From the NCBI GenBank assembly GCA_020853455.1, contig JADYYV010000120.1, forward strand, positions 1 to 15,137: a stretch of DNA of 15,137 nt, read 5' to 3'. The notes under the pieces are model-generated. The model searched no databases. It was given only the letters and a program-made list of their open reading frames with translations, and was not told the origin of the DNA. Source of the DNA: Alphaproteobacteria bacterium (GTDB lineage Bacteria > Pseudomonadota > Alphaproteobacteria > Micavibrionales > UBA2020). Positions 5,258 to 12,923 of the stretch are shown here, one piece after another; position 1 is the stretch's first letter, and each line of letters begins with the position of its first letter. Made by a program: the position numbers and the translations under genes.

Positions 5258-6277
5258 ATGTTCGACCAAGTCAACCAGATCCCCGCCCTTGCCTTCACCC
5301 CCGCCGTCGCGCGCGAAACCGCGCCGCTGTACGAAAAGGTCAAGCGCGTCGTCAACGAACTGGACTGGGCGACTTACGCACCCTACATCCTCGAAATCAA
5401 CCGCCTGAAAAAAGAAATGGGCGCGGTCGTGCTGGCGCATAACTACATGACCCCCGAAATCTTCCATTGCGTGTCCGACTTCGCGGGCGACAGCCTGCAG
5501 CTCGCGCAGCAGGCCGCGAAAACCGAAAGCCAGCTGATCATTCAGGCGGGCGTGCATTTCATGGCTGAAACGTCCAAGATTTTGTCGCCGGAAAAAACGG
5601 TTCTGATCCCCGACATGAAGGCCGGCTGCTCGCTCGCATCCTCCATCACCGCCGCCGATGTGCGCCTGCTGCGCCAGAAATTCCCGGGCGTGCCGATCGT
5701 GACCTATGTGAACACCTCCGCCGATGTAAAGGCGGAATCGGATATCTGCTGCACCTCCTCCAACGCGCTGAAAATCGTGGAATCGCTGGAAAGCGACACG
5801 GTGCTGATGATCCCCGACCAGTTCCTCGCCCGCAACATCGCGCGCCAGACCAAAAAGAAAATCCTCACCTGGCAGGGCGCATGTGAAGTGCATGAACGCT
5901 TCACCGCGAACGACATCATCAAGTTCCGCAAGGCCTATCCGGGCGCGATGGTGCTGGCGCATCCGGAATGCCCGCCCGAAGTCTGCGCGGAAGCGGATTT
6001 CAGCGGCTCGACCAAGGCGCTCGCCGATTACGTGACCGAAAAACAGCCGAAGAAAGTCGTGCTGATCACCGAGTGCTCGATGTCCGACAACATTTCGGCC
6101 AATAACCCGAACGTGGAATTCCTGCGCCCCTGCAACCTGTGCCCGCACATGAAGCGCATCACGCTGCCGAAGATCCTGCAATCGCTGCAGACCCGCACGA
6201 CCGAAGTGCATGTCGACCCCGCGATGGGCCTGCTGGCCAAACGCGCCGTCGACCGCATGCTGGAAGCGTCGAAGTAA
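5258..6277 (+). CDS. nadA: Quinolinate synthase (4Fe-4S)
   Basis: NadA condenses iminoaspartate with dihydroxyacetone phosphate to give quinolinate, the second step of de novo NAD synthesis. The 339-residue length is normal. The three expected iron-sulfur ligands are visible: Cys124 in KAGCSLA, Cys209 in WQGACEVHERF and Cys295 in PCNLCPHMK. Other family signatures are LAHNYMTPEI (59-68), AGDSLQLA (76-83), ICCTSSNA (163-170), LAHPECPPEV (233-242), ADFSGST (246-252) and TECSMSDNI (271-279). An AGGAG at 5245-5249 sits eight bases before the ATG. It is the first gene of nadABC, with nadB starting 28 bases after the stop. The promoter and palindromes upstream suggest NAD-responsive repression. Confidence 0.97.
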   Translation: MFDQVNQIPALAFTPAVARETAPLYEKVKRVVNELDWATYAPYILEINRLKKEMGAVVLAHNYMTPEIFHCVSDFAGDSLQLAQQAAKTESQLIIQAGVHFMAETSKILSPEKTVLIPDMKAGCSLASSITAADVRLLRQKFPGVPIVTYVNTSADVKAESDICCTSSNALKIVESLESDTVLMIPDQFLARNIARQTKKKILTWQGACEVHERFTANDIIKFRKAYPGAMVLAHPECPPEVCAEADFSGSTKALADYVTEKQPKKVVLITECSMSDNISANNPNVEFLRPCNLCPHMKRITLPKILQSLQTRTTEVHVDPAMGLLAKRAVDRMLEASK

Positions 6278-6305
6278 TAATAAGAAGAAAAAAAGGACTA
6301 CCGCC

Positions 6306-7904
6306 ATGACCGCAGAAATCAAAGACAAAGCAGATGTTGTGATCGTTGGATCGGGCGCTGCCGGACTGTTCGCAGCACTAACCCTCGCACCGCGCCGCGT
6401 CCTCGTCCTCTCCGAAAAACCGCTGGGCGGCGTTTGCGCTTCCGCATGGTCGCAGGGCGGTATCGCGGCGGCGGTCGCGCCGGAAGACACAACCGAAAGC
6501 CATGTCGCCGACACCCTGAAGGCCGGCGCCGGCATCACCGATGTCGATGTCGCCCGCACGCTGGTCGAAGCCGCGCCGAAATATATCGAACTGCTGGCCA
6601 AATACGGCGTGAAATTCGAGCGCGATGAAAACGGCGCATATAAACTCTCCCGCGAAGCCTGCCATGCCCGCCGCCGCGTGTTGAAGGCCGCAGCCGGCGA
6701 CGGTTTCGGCGCGGAAATGATGCGCGCACTGGTCGAAGCCGTGCGCAACACCCCCTCGATCGTGTATGTCGAAGGCGTCTCCGCCGAACGCCTTGTCCGC
6801 CGCGACGGCGCGACGATGGGCGCGGTGCAGGGCGTTCTCTGCCGCCGCATCGCGGATGGCAAGGCAGTTGTTTACGCGGCGCCCGCTGTGCTGCTGGCAA
6901 CCGGCGGCCTGGGCGGCTTGTTCGCCGCAACCTCCAACCCGCTCCATGCGATTGGCCGCGGCGTTGCGATGGCGGCGCGCGCGGGTGCGGTTCTGTCCGA
7001 CCTTGAATTCGTGCAGTTCCACCCGACCGTGCTGGATATCGGCGAAGACCCGGCACCGCTCGCAACCGAAGCGCTGCGCGGCGAAGGCGCATATCTCGTC
7101 AACTCGCGCGGCGAACGCTTCATGCTGGATTACCATGAAGCGGCCGAGCTTGCCCCCCGCGACGTCGTGTCGCGCGGCATCTTCGCGCAAATTCAAAAGG
7201 GCCAGAAAACCTATCTGGACTGCCGCCATATCGATACCGCGCATTTCCCCGCGCTGCTGCAGGCGGCGGGGCGCGCCGGTTTGAACCCGAAACGCGACCT
7301 GATCCCCGTGATGCCCGCCGTGCATTACCACATGGGCGGCGTCGCAACCGACCTGAACGGCCGTGCCTCGCTGCATGGTTTGTGGGTGGCGGGCGAAGCC
7401 GCCGCAACCGGGTTGCACGGCGCAAACCGCCTGGCATCCAATTCGCTGATGGAAGCGATCGTGATGGGCGCGCGCGCCGCCGAAGACATGGCGGCATTCG
7501 TGGCAAAGGGCCAGCCCGCGCCCCGCATCAACCTTGCCGACCTGCCGAAACTGCCCGCTGCCGATATGGAGAACGAACGCCAGCAGCTGCGCGACATCAT
7601 GACCGACCTGGTGGGCGTGATCCGCAACGAACAGGGCATGAAGGACGCGATCCGCGAATTGTCCGTCATCGGCGCGAATGCCGAAACCCGCGACACCAAA
7701 ACCGCCGATATGGCGCTGGTCGCCCGCATGATCGCTTCCTGCGCGCTTGCCCGCACCGAATCGCGCGGCGGCCATTGCCGCGCCGACTACCCGATGCCGG
7801 TGAAAGCGTTCCAGAAACGCACCTTCACCACGCTGAAAGAGGTTGAAGGCATCACGGCGGCCGCGCTACTCTCCCGCAAAGCCACGCGCGAAACCGCCGC
7901 TTAA
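6306..7904 (+). CDS. nadB: L-aspartate oxidase (FAD-dependent)
   Basis: NadB oxidises L-aspartate to iminoaspartate, the substrate of NadA. This 532-residue protein has the fumarate reductase/succinate dehydrogenase flavoprotein layout. The dinucleotide-binding motif VIVGSGAAGLFAA lies at 12-24, SQGGIAA at 49-55, the substrate-region FHPT at 238-241 and LRGEGAYL at 257-264. AVHYHMGGV (338-346) and the FAD-binding GEAAATGLHGANRLASNSL (363-381) follow, then a C-terminal helical domain. The conserved C-terminal SRGxHY region reads SRGGHCRADYP (486-496), with Cys where Tyr is common; the effect is unknown. I chose the ATG at 6306, which has AAGGAC seven bases upstream; the open frame begins earlier, inside nadA. 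The stop overlaps the ribosome binding site of nadC, so the two are tightly linked. Confidence 0.96.
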   Translation: MTAEIKDKADVVIVGSGAAGLFAALTLAPRRVLVLSEKPLGGVCASAWSQGGIAAAVAPEDTTESHVADTLKAGAGITDVDVARTLVEAAPKYIELLAKYGVKFERDENGAYKLSREACHARRRVLKAAAGDGFGAEMMRALVEAVRNTPSIVYVEGVSAERLVRRDGATMGAVQGVLCRRIADGKAVVYAAPAVLLATGGLGGLFAATSNPLHAIGRGVAMAARAGAVLSDLEFVQFHPTVLDIGEDPAPLATEALRGEGAYLVNSRGERFMLDYHEAAELAPRDVVSRGIFAQIQKGQKTYLDCRHIDTAHFPALLQAAGRAGLNPKRDLIPVMPAVHYHMGGVATDLNGRASLHGLWVAGEAAATGLHGANRLASNSLMEAIVMGARAAEDMAAFVAKGQPAPRINLADLPKLPAADMENERQQLRDIMTDLVGVIRNEQGMKDAIRELSVIGANAETRDTKTADMALVARMIASCALARTESRGGHCRADYPMPVKAFQKRTFTTLKEVEGITAAALLSRKATRETAA

Positions 7905-7916
7905 GGAGATAGAGCC

Positions 7917-8780
7917 ATGACGACGCTGCCCGCATCCCTGCCGATGGTGATTTTGGAACCCTTGGTGAAAATGGCGCTGGCCGAAGATCTGGGCCGCTGC
8001 GGCGATATCACCAGCAATTCGACCGTCCCCGCCGAAACGCGCAGCCGCGTCGTGATCGCCAGCCGCGAAGAAGGCCGCATCGCGGGGCTCGATCTTGCCG
8101 AACTTGCCTTCAAGCTTGTCGATCCGACCCTCACCGTCAAACGCCTGAAATCCGAAGGCGCCGATGTGAAAAAGGGCGACGAAGTGATGGAGGTGGAGGG
8201 CAAGGCACGTTCGATTTTAACCGCCGAGCGCGTCGCGCTGAACTTCGTCGGCCGCATGTCCGGCATCGCCACGCTGACGCTGAAAATGGTGCGTGCTGTC
8301 GGCAATCACAAGGCGCGCATCGCCGCCACCCGCAAAACAACCCCCGGCCTGCGCGCGATTGAAAAATACGCGGTTCAGGTAGGCGGCGGCATTCCGCACC
8401 GCTACGGCCTTGATGACGCTGTCCTGATTAAAGACAACCATATCGCGATGGCGGGCGGGGTGAAGATTGCCATCCGCAATGCGAAACAGAATATCGGCCA
8501 TACCGTGAAGATCGAATGCGAAGTCGATAACCTCCAGCAGCTGCAAGAAGTGCTGGACGAAGGCGTCGATATCGTGATGCTCGACAACATGAGCCTTGAT
8601 GACATGGCAGCCGCCGTGAAACTGGTGGCGGGGCGCGCGGTGATCGAGGCGTCGGGCGGCGTGACGCTCGACCGTATCCCCAAAATTGCGGCGACAGGCG
8701 TTGACCTTATATCATCGGGTGCTGTCACCCACAGCGCGCCCAATTTCGATGTCGGCCTCGATTACAAGACGGCTGCTTAA
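7917..8780 (+). CDS. nadC: Nicotinate-nucleotide pyrophosphorylase (quinolinate phosphoribosyltransferase)
   Basis: NadC converts quinolinate and PRPP to nicotinate mononucleotide, CO2 and pyrophosphate, closing the de novo branch before the shared NadD/NadE steps. The 287-residue length is standard. Family motifs appear in order: ALAEDLGRCGDITS (20-33), LNFVGRMSGIATLT (108-121), ATRKTTPGLRAIEKYAV (137-153), GGGIPHRYGLDDAVLIKDNH (156-175), IECEVDN (199-205), DIVMLDNM (218-225), EASGGV (244-249) and LISSGAVTHSA (264-274). These supply the basic and acidic residues that bind the substrate carboxylates and phosphates. A near-perfect Shine-Dalgarno, AAGGAGA at 7903-7909, overlaps the nadB stop and lies seven bases before the ATG. 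It is the last gene of the operon. Confidence 0.97.
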   Translation: MTTLPASLPMVILEPLVKMALAEDLGRCGDITSNSTVPAETRSRVVIASREEGRIAGLDLAELAFKLVDPTLTVKRLKSEGADVKKGDEVMEVEGKARSILTAERVALNFVGRMSGIATLTLKMVRAVGNHKARIAATRKTTPGLRAIEKYAVQVGGGIPHRYGLDDAVLIKDNHIAMAGGVKIAIRNAKQNIGHTVKIECEVDNLQQLQEVLDEGVDIVMLDNMSLDDMAAAVKLVAGRAVIEASGGVTLDRIPKIAATGVDLISSGAVTHSAPNFDVGLDYKTAA

Positions 8781-8802
8781 TTTTCGACAAATCGTCTATT
8801 CT

Positions 8803-8896
8803 CGCCACCCCGCCGACGGGCGGGGTCTGGATGCGGCGCAAGCCGCTTTTATAAAGACGCTTCGCGTGCCGGACCCCGCCCGTCGGCGGGGTGGCG
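8803..8896. repeat. 94-bp composite palindromic element
   Basis: Two perfect 25-base inverted arms (8803-8827 and 8872-8896) bound the element. Each arm is itself a hairpin (CCCCGCC-GACG-GGCGGGG on the left, its complement on the right). Between them are GCGGC-GCAA-GCCGC (8833-8846), the centre CTTT-TAT-AAAG (8846-8856) and ACGC-TTC-GCGT (8857-8867). The whole is nearly symmetric about 8850. GCGGC-GCAA-GCCGC followed by TTTT could also end nadABC transcription. No transposase, target duplication or recognised family is visible. Open frames cross it on both strands but show no protein signature. Confidence 0.8.
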
Positions 8897-8925
8897 GGTG
8901 AAACAAGTCTTTGAAAATAAATATC

Positions 8926-8938
8926 TTTACACTGTAAA
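8926..8938. promoter_or_regulatory. Operator-like palindrome upstream of the ankyrin/AAA gene
   Basis: TTTACA-C-TGTAAA is a perfect 6-1-6 palindrome in the 116-base AT-rich stretch between the composite repeat and the gene at 9013. A possible -10 box (TAGAAT, 8974-8979) lies further down with only a poor -35. Binding-site function is inference from symmetry and position. Confidence 0.35.
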
Positions 8939-8981
8939 CACCCGCCGTTTATGAAAAAATAACCTGTGTTTCGTAGAATAG

Positions 8982-8996
8982 GGGCACGCTTTGCCC
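8982..8996 (+). other. Leader hairpin before the ankyrin/AAA gene
   Basis: GGGCA-CGCTT-TGCCC forms a five-pair stem just upstream of the ribosome binding site AGGAG (9002-9006). It could modulate access to that site, but the stem does not overlap it. There is no T tract sufficient for termination. Confidence 0.3.
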
Positions 8997-9012
8997 TTAT
9001 CAGGAGTTTTTC

Positions 9013-10671
9013 ATGGCTGATTCTGTCGCTCCGGTCGTATCCGAAACCGGCTTCGATCCCGGAATGATCAACGAATTTAAAAAAGGCATTTTCTACCGCG
9101 ACCCCGAGCGTGTGAAGCGCGCGCTGGATGCAAAGGTCGAGGTCGATACGCCGGTCAAGGGCCGCCACCCGCTGCATATGCTGATCGGTTTCGATCACAG
9201 CGACATGCCCGACGATATCCGCCGTTCCATCAGCGAGGATGAATTCGAAGCGCGCACCACCGCCATCGTCAACATGCTGTTCGAACACGGCGCGAAAGTG
9301 GCCGAGCCTGAAAAATACACCACACGCAATTTCAACGTGCTGGCCGACCGGCTGCTGCTGGCCGACAACCTGGTCGACCTTTCGACCGTGGTCGTCCATG
9401 CGATCGATGAATCGCTCTCGCAGGGCGGCAAGCCGTACCAGCCCGACCCGAAAAAAGTCATTCAGGCGTCATTGCAGGGCGCGGGCGAAAACGTCGATAT
9501 CAGCGGCCATGTGAATTCGGTGCTGACCGCGCTGGAGCGTTTGCACAACACGGTCGTCGCGCGCCTGCAAAACCCCACATCGGATCTTGAAAAGCAGATC
9601 GTCGCGCAGCACGGCCCGCAGGTGCAGGAATTCACCAAGCCGTTCCGCCGCCCGCCCGTGCGCAGCATCATCGAGGATTTGTTCCCGCAAGGGCAGGTGC
9701 CGCAGGAAATCGACGACGCGCTGACGCAGATGAACGGCGCGTTCAGCGGGCGCGGCCGCAACACGCCCGGCGAATATGTGTCGCAGATCGAAAAGAAAAC
9801 GCCACAGCAGGTGCTGGCGGAAATCAAGGAAACCTTCGTCGGCCTGAACGAACTGAAGAACGAGGCGCGCAGCCTTGTGTTCCGCCAGAGCTTCGATGCC
9901 GTGACCAAGGATACCGCATCGCCGGACCGCGTCTATGGCGAGGTCATCATGGGCAATGAAGGCCTCGGCAAATCGGAATTTTTGCGCAAGAAAGCGGAGC
10001 TGCTGGTCGCGCTCGACCTTGCCGGCGACAAATACGTCGAATTCTCGCAGCGCAATTCGGGCGCTGCCAGCATCGGCCTGCCGCCGAAAGCCCTGGCGGC
10101 GATTTTCGCGCAGGCCGATATCATCAACCTCGAAATTCCCGAACCCATCAACGACGGCCGCCCCGATATCGCCGATTTCGGCAAACGGCTGATCGGCGCG
10201 CTGCAATTGTCGCTGGAAGGCCGCGAAAAGCCGCCCGTGCTGCTGCTGTCGGGCAAGCCCGAAACCATCGGCGAATTGCTGGCGGCGAACCCGACGCTGA
10301 AGCCGCTGATCGGCGGCTATACGAAACTGGAAGACATGAAATCGGACGCGCTGTCGGAAATTCTGCAACGGAAACTGAAGGACGAACACAAGCTGACGAT
10401 CGCGCCCGACGCGCTGAAGCATATCCTTGCCTCTATCGAAGACACCCGCAAGGATATCGGGTCGAAGGATTTCACCAACGCCTATGAAATCGCCAATATC
10501 GTGACGCGCCTGCCGGATGCGGTGGCGACGCGCGTGATGGGCGGCGAAAGCCCGGGCGACCCGCAAAGCGCCGAAAACCGCGTCGTGACGCTCGACGACG
10601 CCAAGTCGCTGAACCTGCGCAAGATACTGGCGGGGCCGCTGCTGGCCAAAAAACCAAGTATCGGGTTCTGA
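9013..10671 (+). CDS. Ankyrin-like protein fused to a degenerate CbxX/CfxQ-type AAA+ domain
   Basis: This is a 552-residue cytoplasmic protein. The N-terminus (about 17-100) has ankyrin-like units: DPERVKRALDAKVEVDTP followed by HPLHML, and AIVNMLFEHGAKV. Residues 100-265 are unassigned and mostly helical. From about 266 the order resembles CbxX/CfxQ ATPases: a VGLNELKNEARSLV entry helix (276-289), Walker A GNEGLGKS (314-321), GLPPKALAAIF (355-365), the Walker B position, VLLLSGKPETIGELLAANPT (409-428) and a helical lid (450-508). The Walker B position reads DIINLEIPEP where the family has a hydrophobic stretch plus DE. The region after ANPTLKP lacks the usual SRF arginine, and the lid has TNAYE where NAR is typical. 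ATP binding may remain, but hydrolysis is doubtful. AGGAG (9002-9006) precedes the ATG. The gene is monocistronic, ending at a strong terminator. The homology is my reading of motif order and needs profile confirmation. Confidence 0.78.
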   Translation: MADSVAPVVSETGFDPGMINEFKKGIFYRDPERVKRALDAKVEVDTPVKGRHPLHMLIGFDHSDMPDDIRRSISEDEFEARTTAIVNMLFEHGAKVAEPEKYTTRNFNVLADRLLLADNLVDLSTVVVHAIDESLSQGGKPYQPDPKKVIQASLQGAGENVDISGHVNSVLTALERLHNTVVARLQNPTSDLEKQIVAQHGPQVQEFTKPFRRPPVRSIIEDLFPQGQVPQEIDDALTQMNGAFSGRGRNTPGEYVSQIEKKTPQQVLAEIKETFVGLNELKNEARSLVFRQSFDAVTKDTASPDRVYGEVIMGNEGLGKSEFLRKKAELLVALDLAGDKYVEFSQRNSGAASIGLPPKALAAIFAQADIINLEIPEPINDGRPDIADFGKRLIGALQLSLEGREKPPVLLLSGKPETIGELLAANPTLKPLIGGYTKLEDMKSDALSEILQRKLKDEHKLTIAPDALKHILASIEDTRKDIGSKDFTNAYEIANIVTRLPDAVATRVMGGESPGDPQSAENRVVTLDDAKSLNLRKILAGPLLAKKPSIGF

Positions 10672-10688
10672 TATAGCCCGTTCTTTCG

Positions 10689-10717
10689 AAAAAGCCCCTG
10701 CAAACAGGGGCTTTTTT
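10689..10717 (+). terminator. Intrinsic terminator after the ankyrin/AAA gene
   Basis: GCCCCTG-CAAA-CAGGGGC is a perfect seven-pair stem, flanked by an A run before it and TTTTTT after it. It begins 17 bases after the stop at 10671. The A run and T run extend the pairing and could make it work in both directions. Confidence 0.92.
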
Positions 10718-10731
10718 GTTGCGCGCGGGGG

Positions 10732-10760
10732 TTTTCAAACGGGGCGAAGCGGATTATAGT
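10732..10760 (+). promoter_or_regulatory. Probable promoter of the tauE-ctaA operon
   Basis: TATAGT (10755-10760) is a good -10 box. With a 17-base spacer the -35 position reads TTTTCA, four of six to consensus. It lies after the intrinsic terminator and 24 bases before the start codon at 10785, the only sensible place for the operon promoter. Confidence 0.4.
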
Positions 10761-10784
10761 CGGGCGGAAAGAAAAAATCGCATC

Positions 10785-11606
10785 ATGTCTCCCGAAACCG
10801 CGCCCCTTTATATCCTTGCCCTGCTCGTCACCATTGGCGCCGCAGGGGGGTATTTGTCGGGCCTGCTGGGCGTGGGCGGCGGCGGCCTTTTCGTGCCGGC
10901 GCTTTATTACACCATGACGGCTTTCGGCTTTGACGATTCACATGCCATGCATATTTCCGTCGCGACGTCGCTGCTGATCGTTTTTGCGACGGGCAGCACC
11001 TCGGCGGTTGCGCATTACCGGCGCGGCGGCGTCGACGTGGCGCGGCTGAAATCATGGGGGCCGTATATTTTGCTGGGCGTGCTGGTGGGCGCGCTTTTCG
11101 CCTCCGCCGTCAACGGCGCGATCCTCAAGAAAATTTTCGCCGTCATGACGCTTTTGATCTCGATCCAGATGGCCATCGGCCGCGAACGCTCGGCCGAAAA
11201 CCCGATTGAATGGCTGACGGTGCGCATACAGCGCGCGCTGTGCGTTTTCGTCGGCGGCATTTCGTCGATGATCGGCGTGGGCGGCGCGGTGCTGACCGTG
11301 CCGCTGATGACCCATAGCGGGCTGACCATGCAAAGGGCGGTCGGCACGGGCGCGGCGCTGGGCGTGATTATTTCGCTGCCGGGTTCGCTGGGCTTCATGA
11401 TCGGCGGGCTGCTGAACGATATCGAAGGCCTGCCGCCCTATTCGATCGGCTATGTCAATCTGGCGGCCGCGGCCGCGATCATCCCGACCGCGATGCTGCT
11501 GGCGCCCGTGGGCGTCAAGATGTCGCACGCCATGCCGCGCCAGAAGCTGCGCCGCGTTTTTGCCGTCGTGCTGGCAATCGTTTCCATCCGTATGTTTATG
11601 AGCTGA
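10785..11606 (+). CDS. TauE/SafE-family membrane transporter
   Basis: This 273-residue integral membrane protein has about eight predicted helices. The two internal halves each carry the family's glycine-rich motif: GLLGVGGGGLFVPAL (26-40) and SSMIGVGGAVLTVPLM (160-175). This duplication is the hallmark of the TauE/SafE (formerly DUF81) family, whose members move anions such as sulfite, sulfoacetate and related organosulfur compounds. Substrate cannot be read from sequence. The ATG at 10785 is preferred; the frame is open further upstream, but those codons cross the terminator and promoter. The Shine-Dalgarno is weak (GGAAAG). The heme A synthase gene starts four bases after the stop, so the two are co-transcribed. 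Confidence 0.9.
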   Translation: MSPETAPLYILALLVTIGAAGGYLSGLLGVGGGGLFVPALYYTMTAFGFDDSHAMHISVATSLLIVFATGSTSAVAHYRRGGVDVARLKSWGPYILLGVLVGALFASAVNGAILKKIFAVMTLLISIQMAIGRERSAENPIEWLTVRIQRALCVFVGGISSMIGVGGAVLTVPLMTHSGLTMQRAVGTGAALGVIISLPGSLGFMIGGLLNDIEGLPPYSIGYVNLAAAAAIIPTAMLLAPVGVKMSHAMPRQKLRRVFAVVLAIVSIRMFMS

Positions 11607-11610
11607 TAAT

Positions 11611-12681
11611 ATGGCGCGCATGGCCGATAAAAAACCGGTGAAGAAAGAAAAGGCGGAACCGTCGCTAAAGCCGGTCGCCGCATGGCTGTTTTTCTGCGCG
11701 GGCGCGGTGTTCGTGATGGCGGTCATCGGCGCGATCACGCGTCTCACGGAATCGGGGCTTTCCATCGTGCGCTGGGAACCGCTCGCGGGCGCGCTGCCGC
11801 CGCTGGATGCCGAGGGCTGGAACAAGGCCTTCGCCGCGTATAAAGAAAGCCCGCAGTATTTAAAGGTCAATAGCGGCATGGAGCTGGAGGCCTTCAAGAA
11901 AATTTTCTTCTGGGAGTGGATACACAGGTTATGGGGGCGGCTGATCGGCGTATTTTACGCGCTGCCGCTGGTGTTTTTCTGGGCGCGTATCCCGCGCGAG
12001 CGTCGCGCCGCGTTCCTTGGCATTTTGGGCCTTGGCGCGTTGCAGGGGTTTATCGGCTGGTGGATGGTGAAAAGCGGCCTTGTGAACGAACCGGCGGTCA
12101 GCCATTACCGCCTGGCCGCGCACCTGATGCTGGCGGTGGTGATTTACGCCTGCCTGTTCCGTCTTGCGCTTGTGATCGGTTTGCGCCCGTCGCGCGACGC
12201 GTCGAAACTGTCGGGCCTGCGCAAATTCACCAAGGCCTGCATCGGCGCGGTGCTGCTGACCATGACCTGGGGCGCGTTCACGGCGGGGCTCGATGCGGGG
12301 CTTTTGTACGGCGACACCTTCCCCTTTATGGGCGCAAATTTATGGCCGTCGGAAATGTGGCAGGTGCAGCCGTTCTGGAAGGCGTTTTTCGCCGAACACG
12401 CAACCGTGCAGTTCACGCACCGCGTACTGGCCGTGCTGACATTCATTAAAATCATGGTGCTGGTAAAGCGCGGCCTGCCGTTCAACCCGCCCGCGCGCAT
12501 CCGGAAATTATTGATCGCGCTGGCGCTGACGGTCACAGCGCAGGTGGGGCTTGGCGTCGCGACCGTCATGACACATGTGCATATCCATGTGGCCGCCACG
12601 CATCAGGCGGGCGCGCTGACGCTGCTCGCCCTGCTGGTCTGGCTGCTGCATGAAATCCCGCAAGCGTGGAAGGAAGGCTGA
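11611..12681 (+). CDS. ctaA: Heme A synthase (COX15/CtaA family)
   Basis: The enzyme oxidises the C8 methyl of heme O to a formyl group, giving heme A for aa3-type cytochrome oxidase in the inner membrane. The 356-residue protein has about eight transmembrane helices and the family signatures GAITRLTESGLSIVRWEPLA (40-59) and WEWIHRLWGRLIG (101-113). GFIGWWMVKSGL (146-157), SHYRLAAHLMLA (164-175), GAFTAGLDAG (221-230), VQFTHRVLAVL (266-276) and HQAGALTLL (331-339) follow. His105, His171, His270 and His331 are the expected heme-ligand histidines. The length and the AGL/DAG segment are typical of the alphaproteobacterial/mitochondrial COX15 type. The start could be 11611 or the ATG at 11620. No other oxidase gene is in the window. 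The next gene starts two bases after the stop. Confidence 0.95.
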   Translation: MARMADKKPVKKEKAEPSLKPVAAWLFFCAGAVFVMAVIGAITRLTESGLSIVRWEPLAGALPPLDAEGWNKAFAAYKESPQYLKVNSGMELEAFKKIFFWEWIHRLWGRLIGVFYALPLVFFWARIPRERRAAFLGILGLGALQGFIGWWMVKSGLVNEPAVSHYRLAAHLMLAVVIYACLFRLALVIGLRPSRDASKLSGLRKFTKACIGAVLLTMTWGAFTAGLDAGLLYGDTFPFMGANLWPSEMWQVQPFWKAFFAEHATVQFTHRVLAVLTFIKIMVLVKRGLPFNPPARIRKLLIALALTVTAQVGLGVATVMTHVHIHVAATHQAGALTLLALLVWLLHEIPQAWKEG

Positions 12682-12683
12682 AA

Positions 12684-12923
12684 ATGGAACTGTTCGATTA
12701 CATCGACCTCACGCAACAGCCGCTCTGGGCGTATTACATCGCGGTCGCGCTGATGATGGCGCCGGTCGTGCGCATTTTCATGCGCGCGGGCCTGCGCCCG
12801 CATTACGCGCTGCTGCTGCTGGTGCCGCTGCTGGGATTTGTCATCGTGCCCTGCGCGCTCGCCTTCCAGAAGTGGCCGTCCGCACAGCCGCTGGTGCTGA
12901 AAAAACGGGAGAAAAAATCATGA
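12684..12923 (+). CDS. Two-helix membrane mini-protein, paralog A
   Basis: This 79-residue protein has two hydrophobic segments, about 15-34 and 43-63. They are joined by FMRAGLRPHYA, and a basic tail (KKREKK) follows. The pattern RAG-x2-P-x2-A, a long hydrophobic helix, then AFQKWP recurs in the next gene. The ATG at 12684 has a strong AGGAAGG (12671-12677) upstream; the frame opens at 12666, inside ctaA. Its position in the heme A synthase operon suggests a membrane role, but no function can be assigned. Its size alone is not evidence for an oxidase subunit. Confidence 0.75.
   Translation: MELFDYIDLTQQPLWAYYIAVALMMAPVVRIFMRAGLRPHYALLLLVPLLGFVIVPCALAFQKWPSAQPLVLKKREKKS

Noticed and set aside
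5243..6862. Long minus-strand open frame (539 codons) opposite nadA and nadB
   Set aside because: It lies wholly antisense to two certain genes, its product is a histidine/arginine/alanine-rich string with no motif, and such frames are expected in GC-rich coding DNA.
6378..7775. Long minus-strand open frame (465 codons) opposite nadB
   Set aside because: This is a shadow of nadB, with low-complexity composition and no motif.
8686..8901. Open frames crossing the 94-bp palindromic element on both strands
   Set aside because: They start within nadC or extend from an antisense frame, and the encoded residues only reflect the repeat. In-frame insertion of palindromic elements does occur elsewhere, but here the element lies between genes.
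9469..10566. Long minus-strand open frame (365 codons) opposite the ankyrin/AAA gene
   Set aside because: It is antisense to a gene with a clear Walker A motif, a ribosome binding site and a terminator; no independent support.
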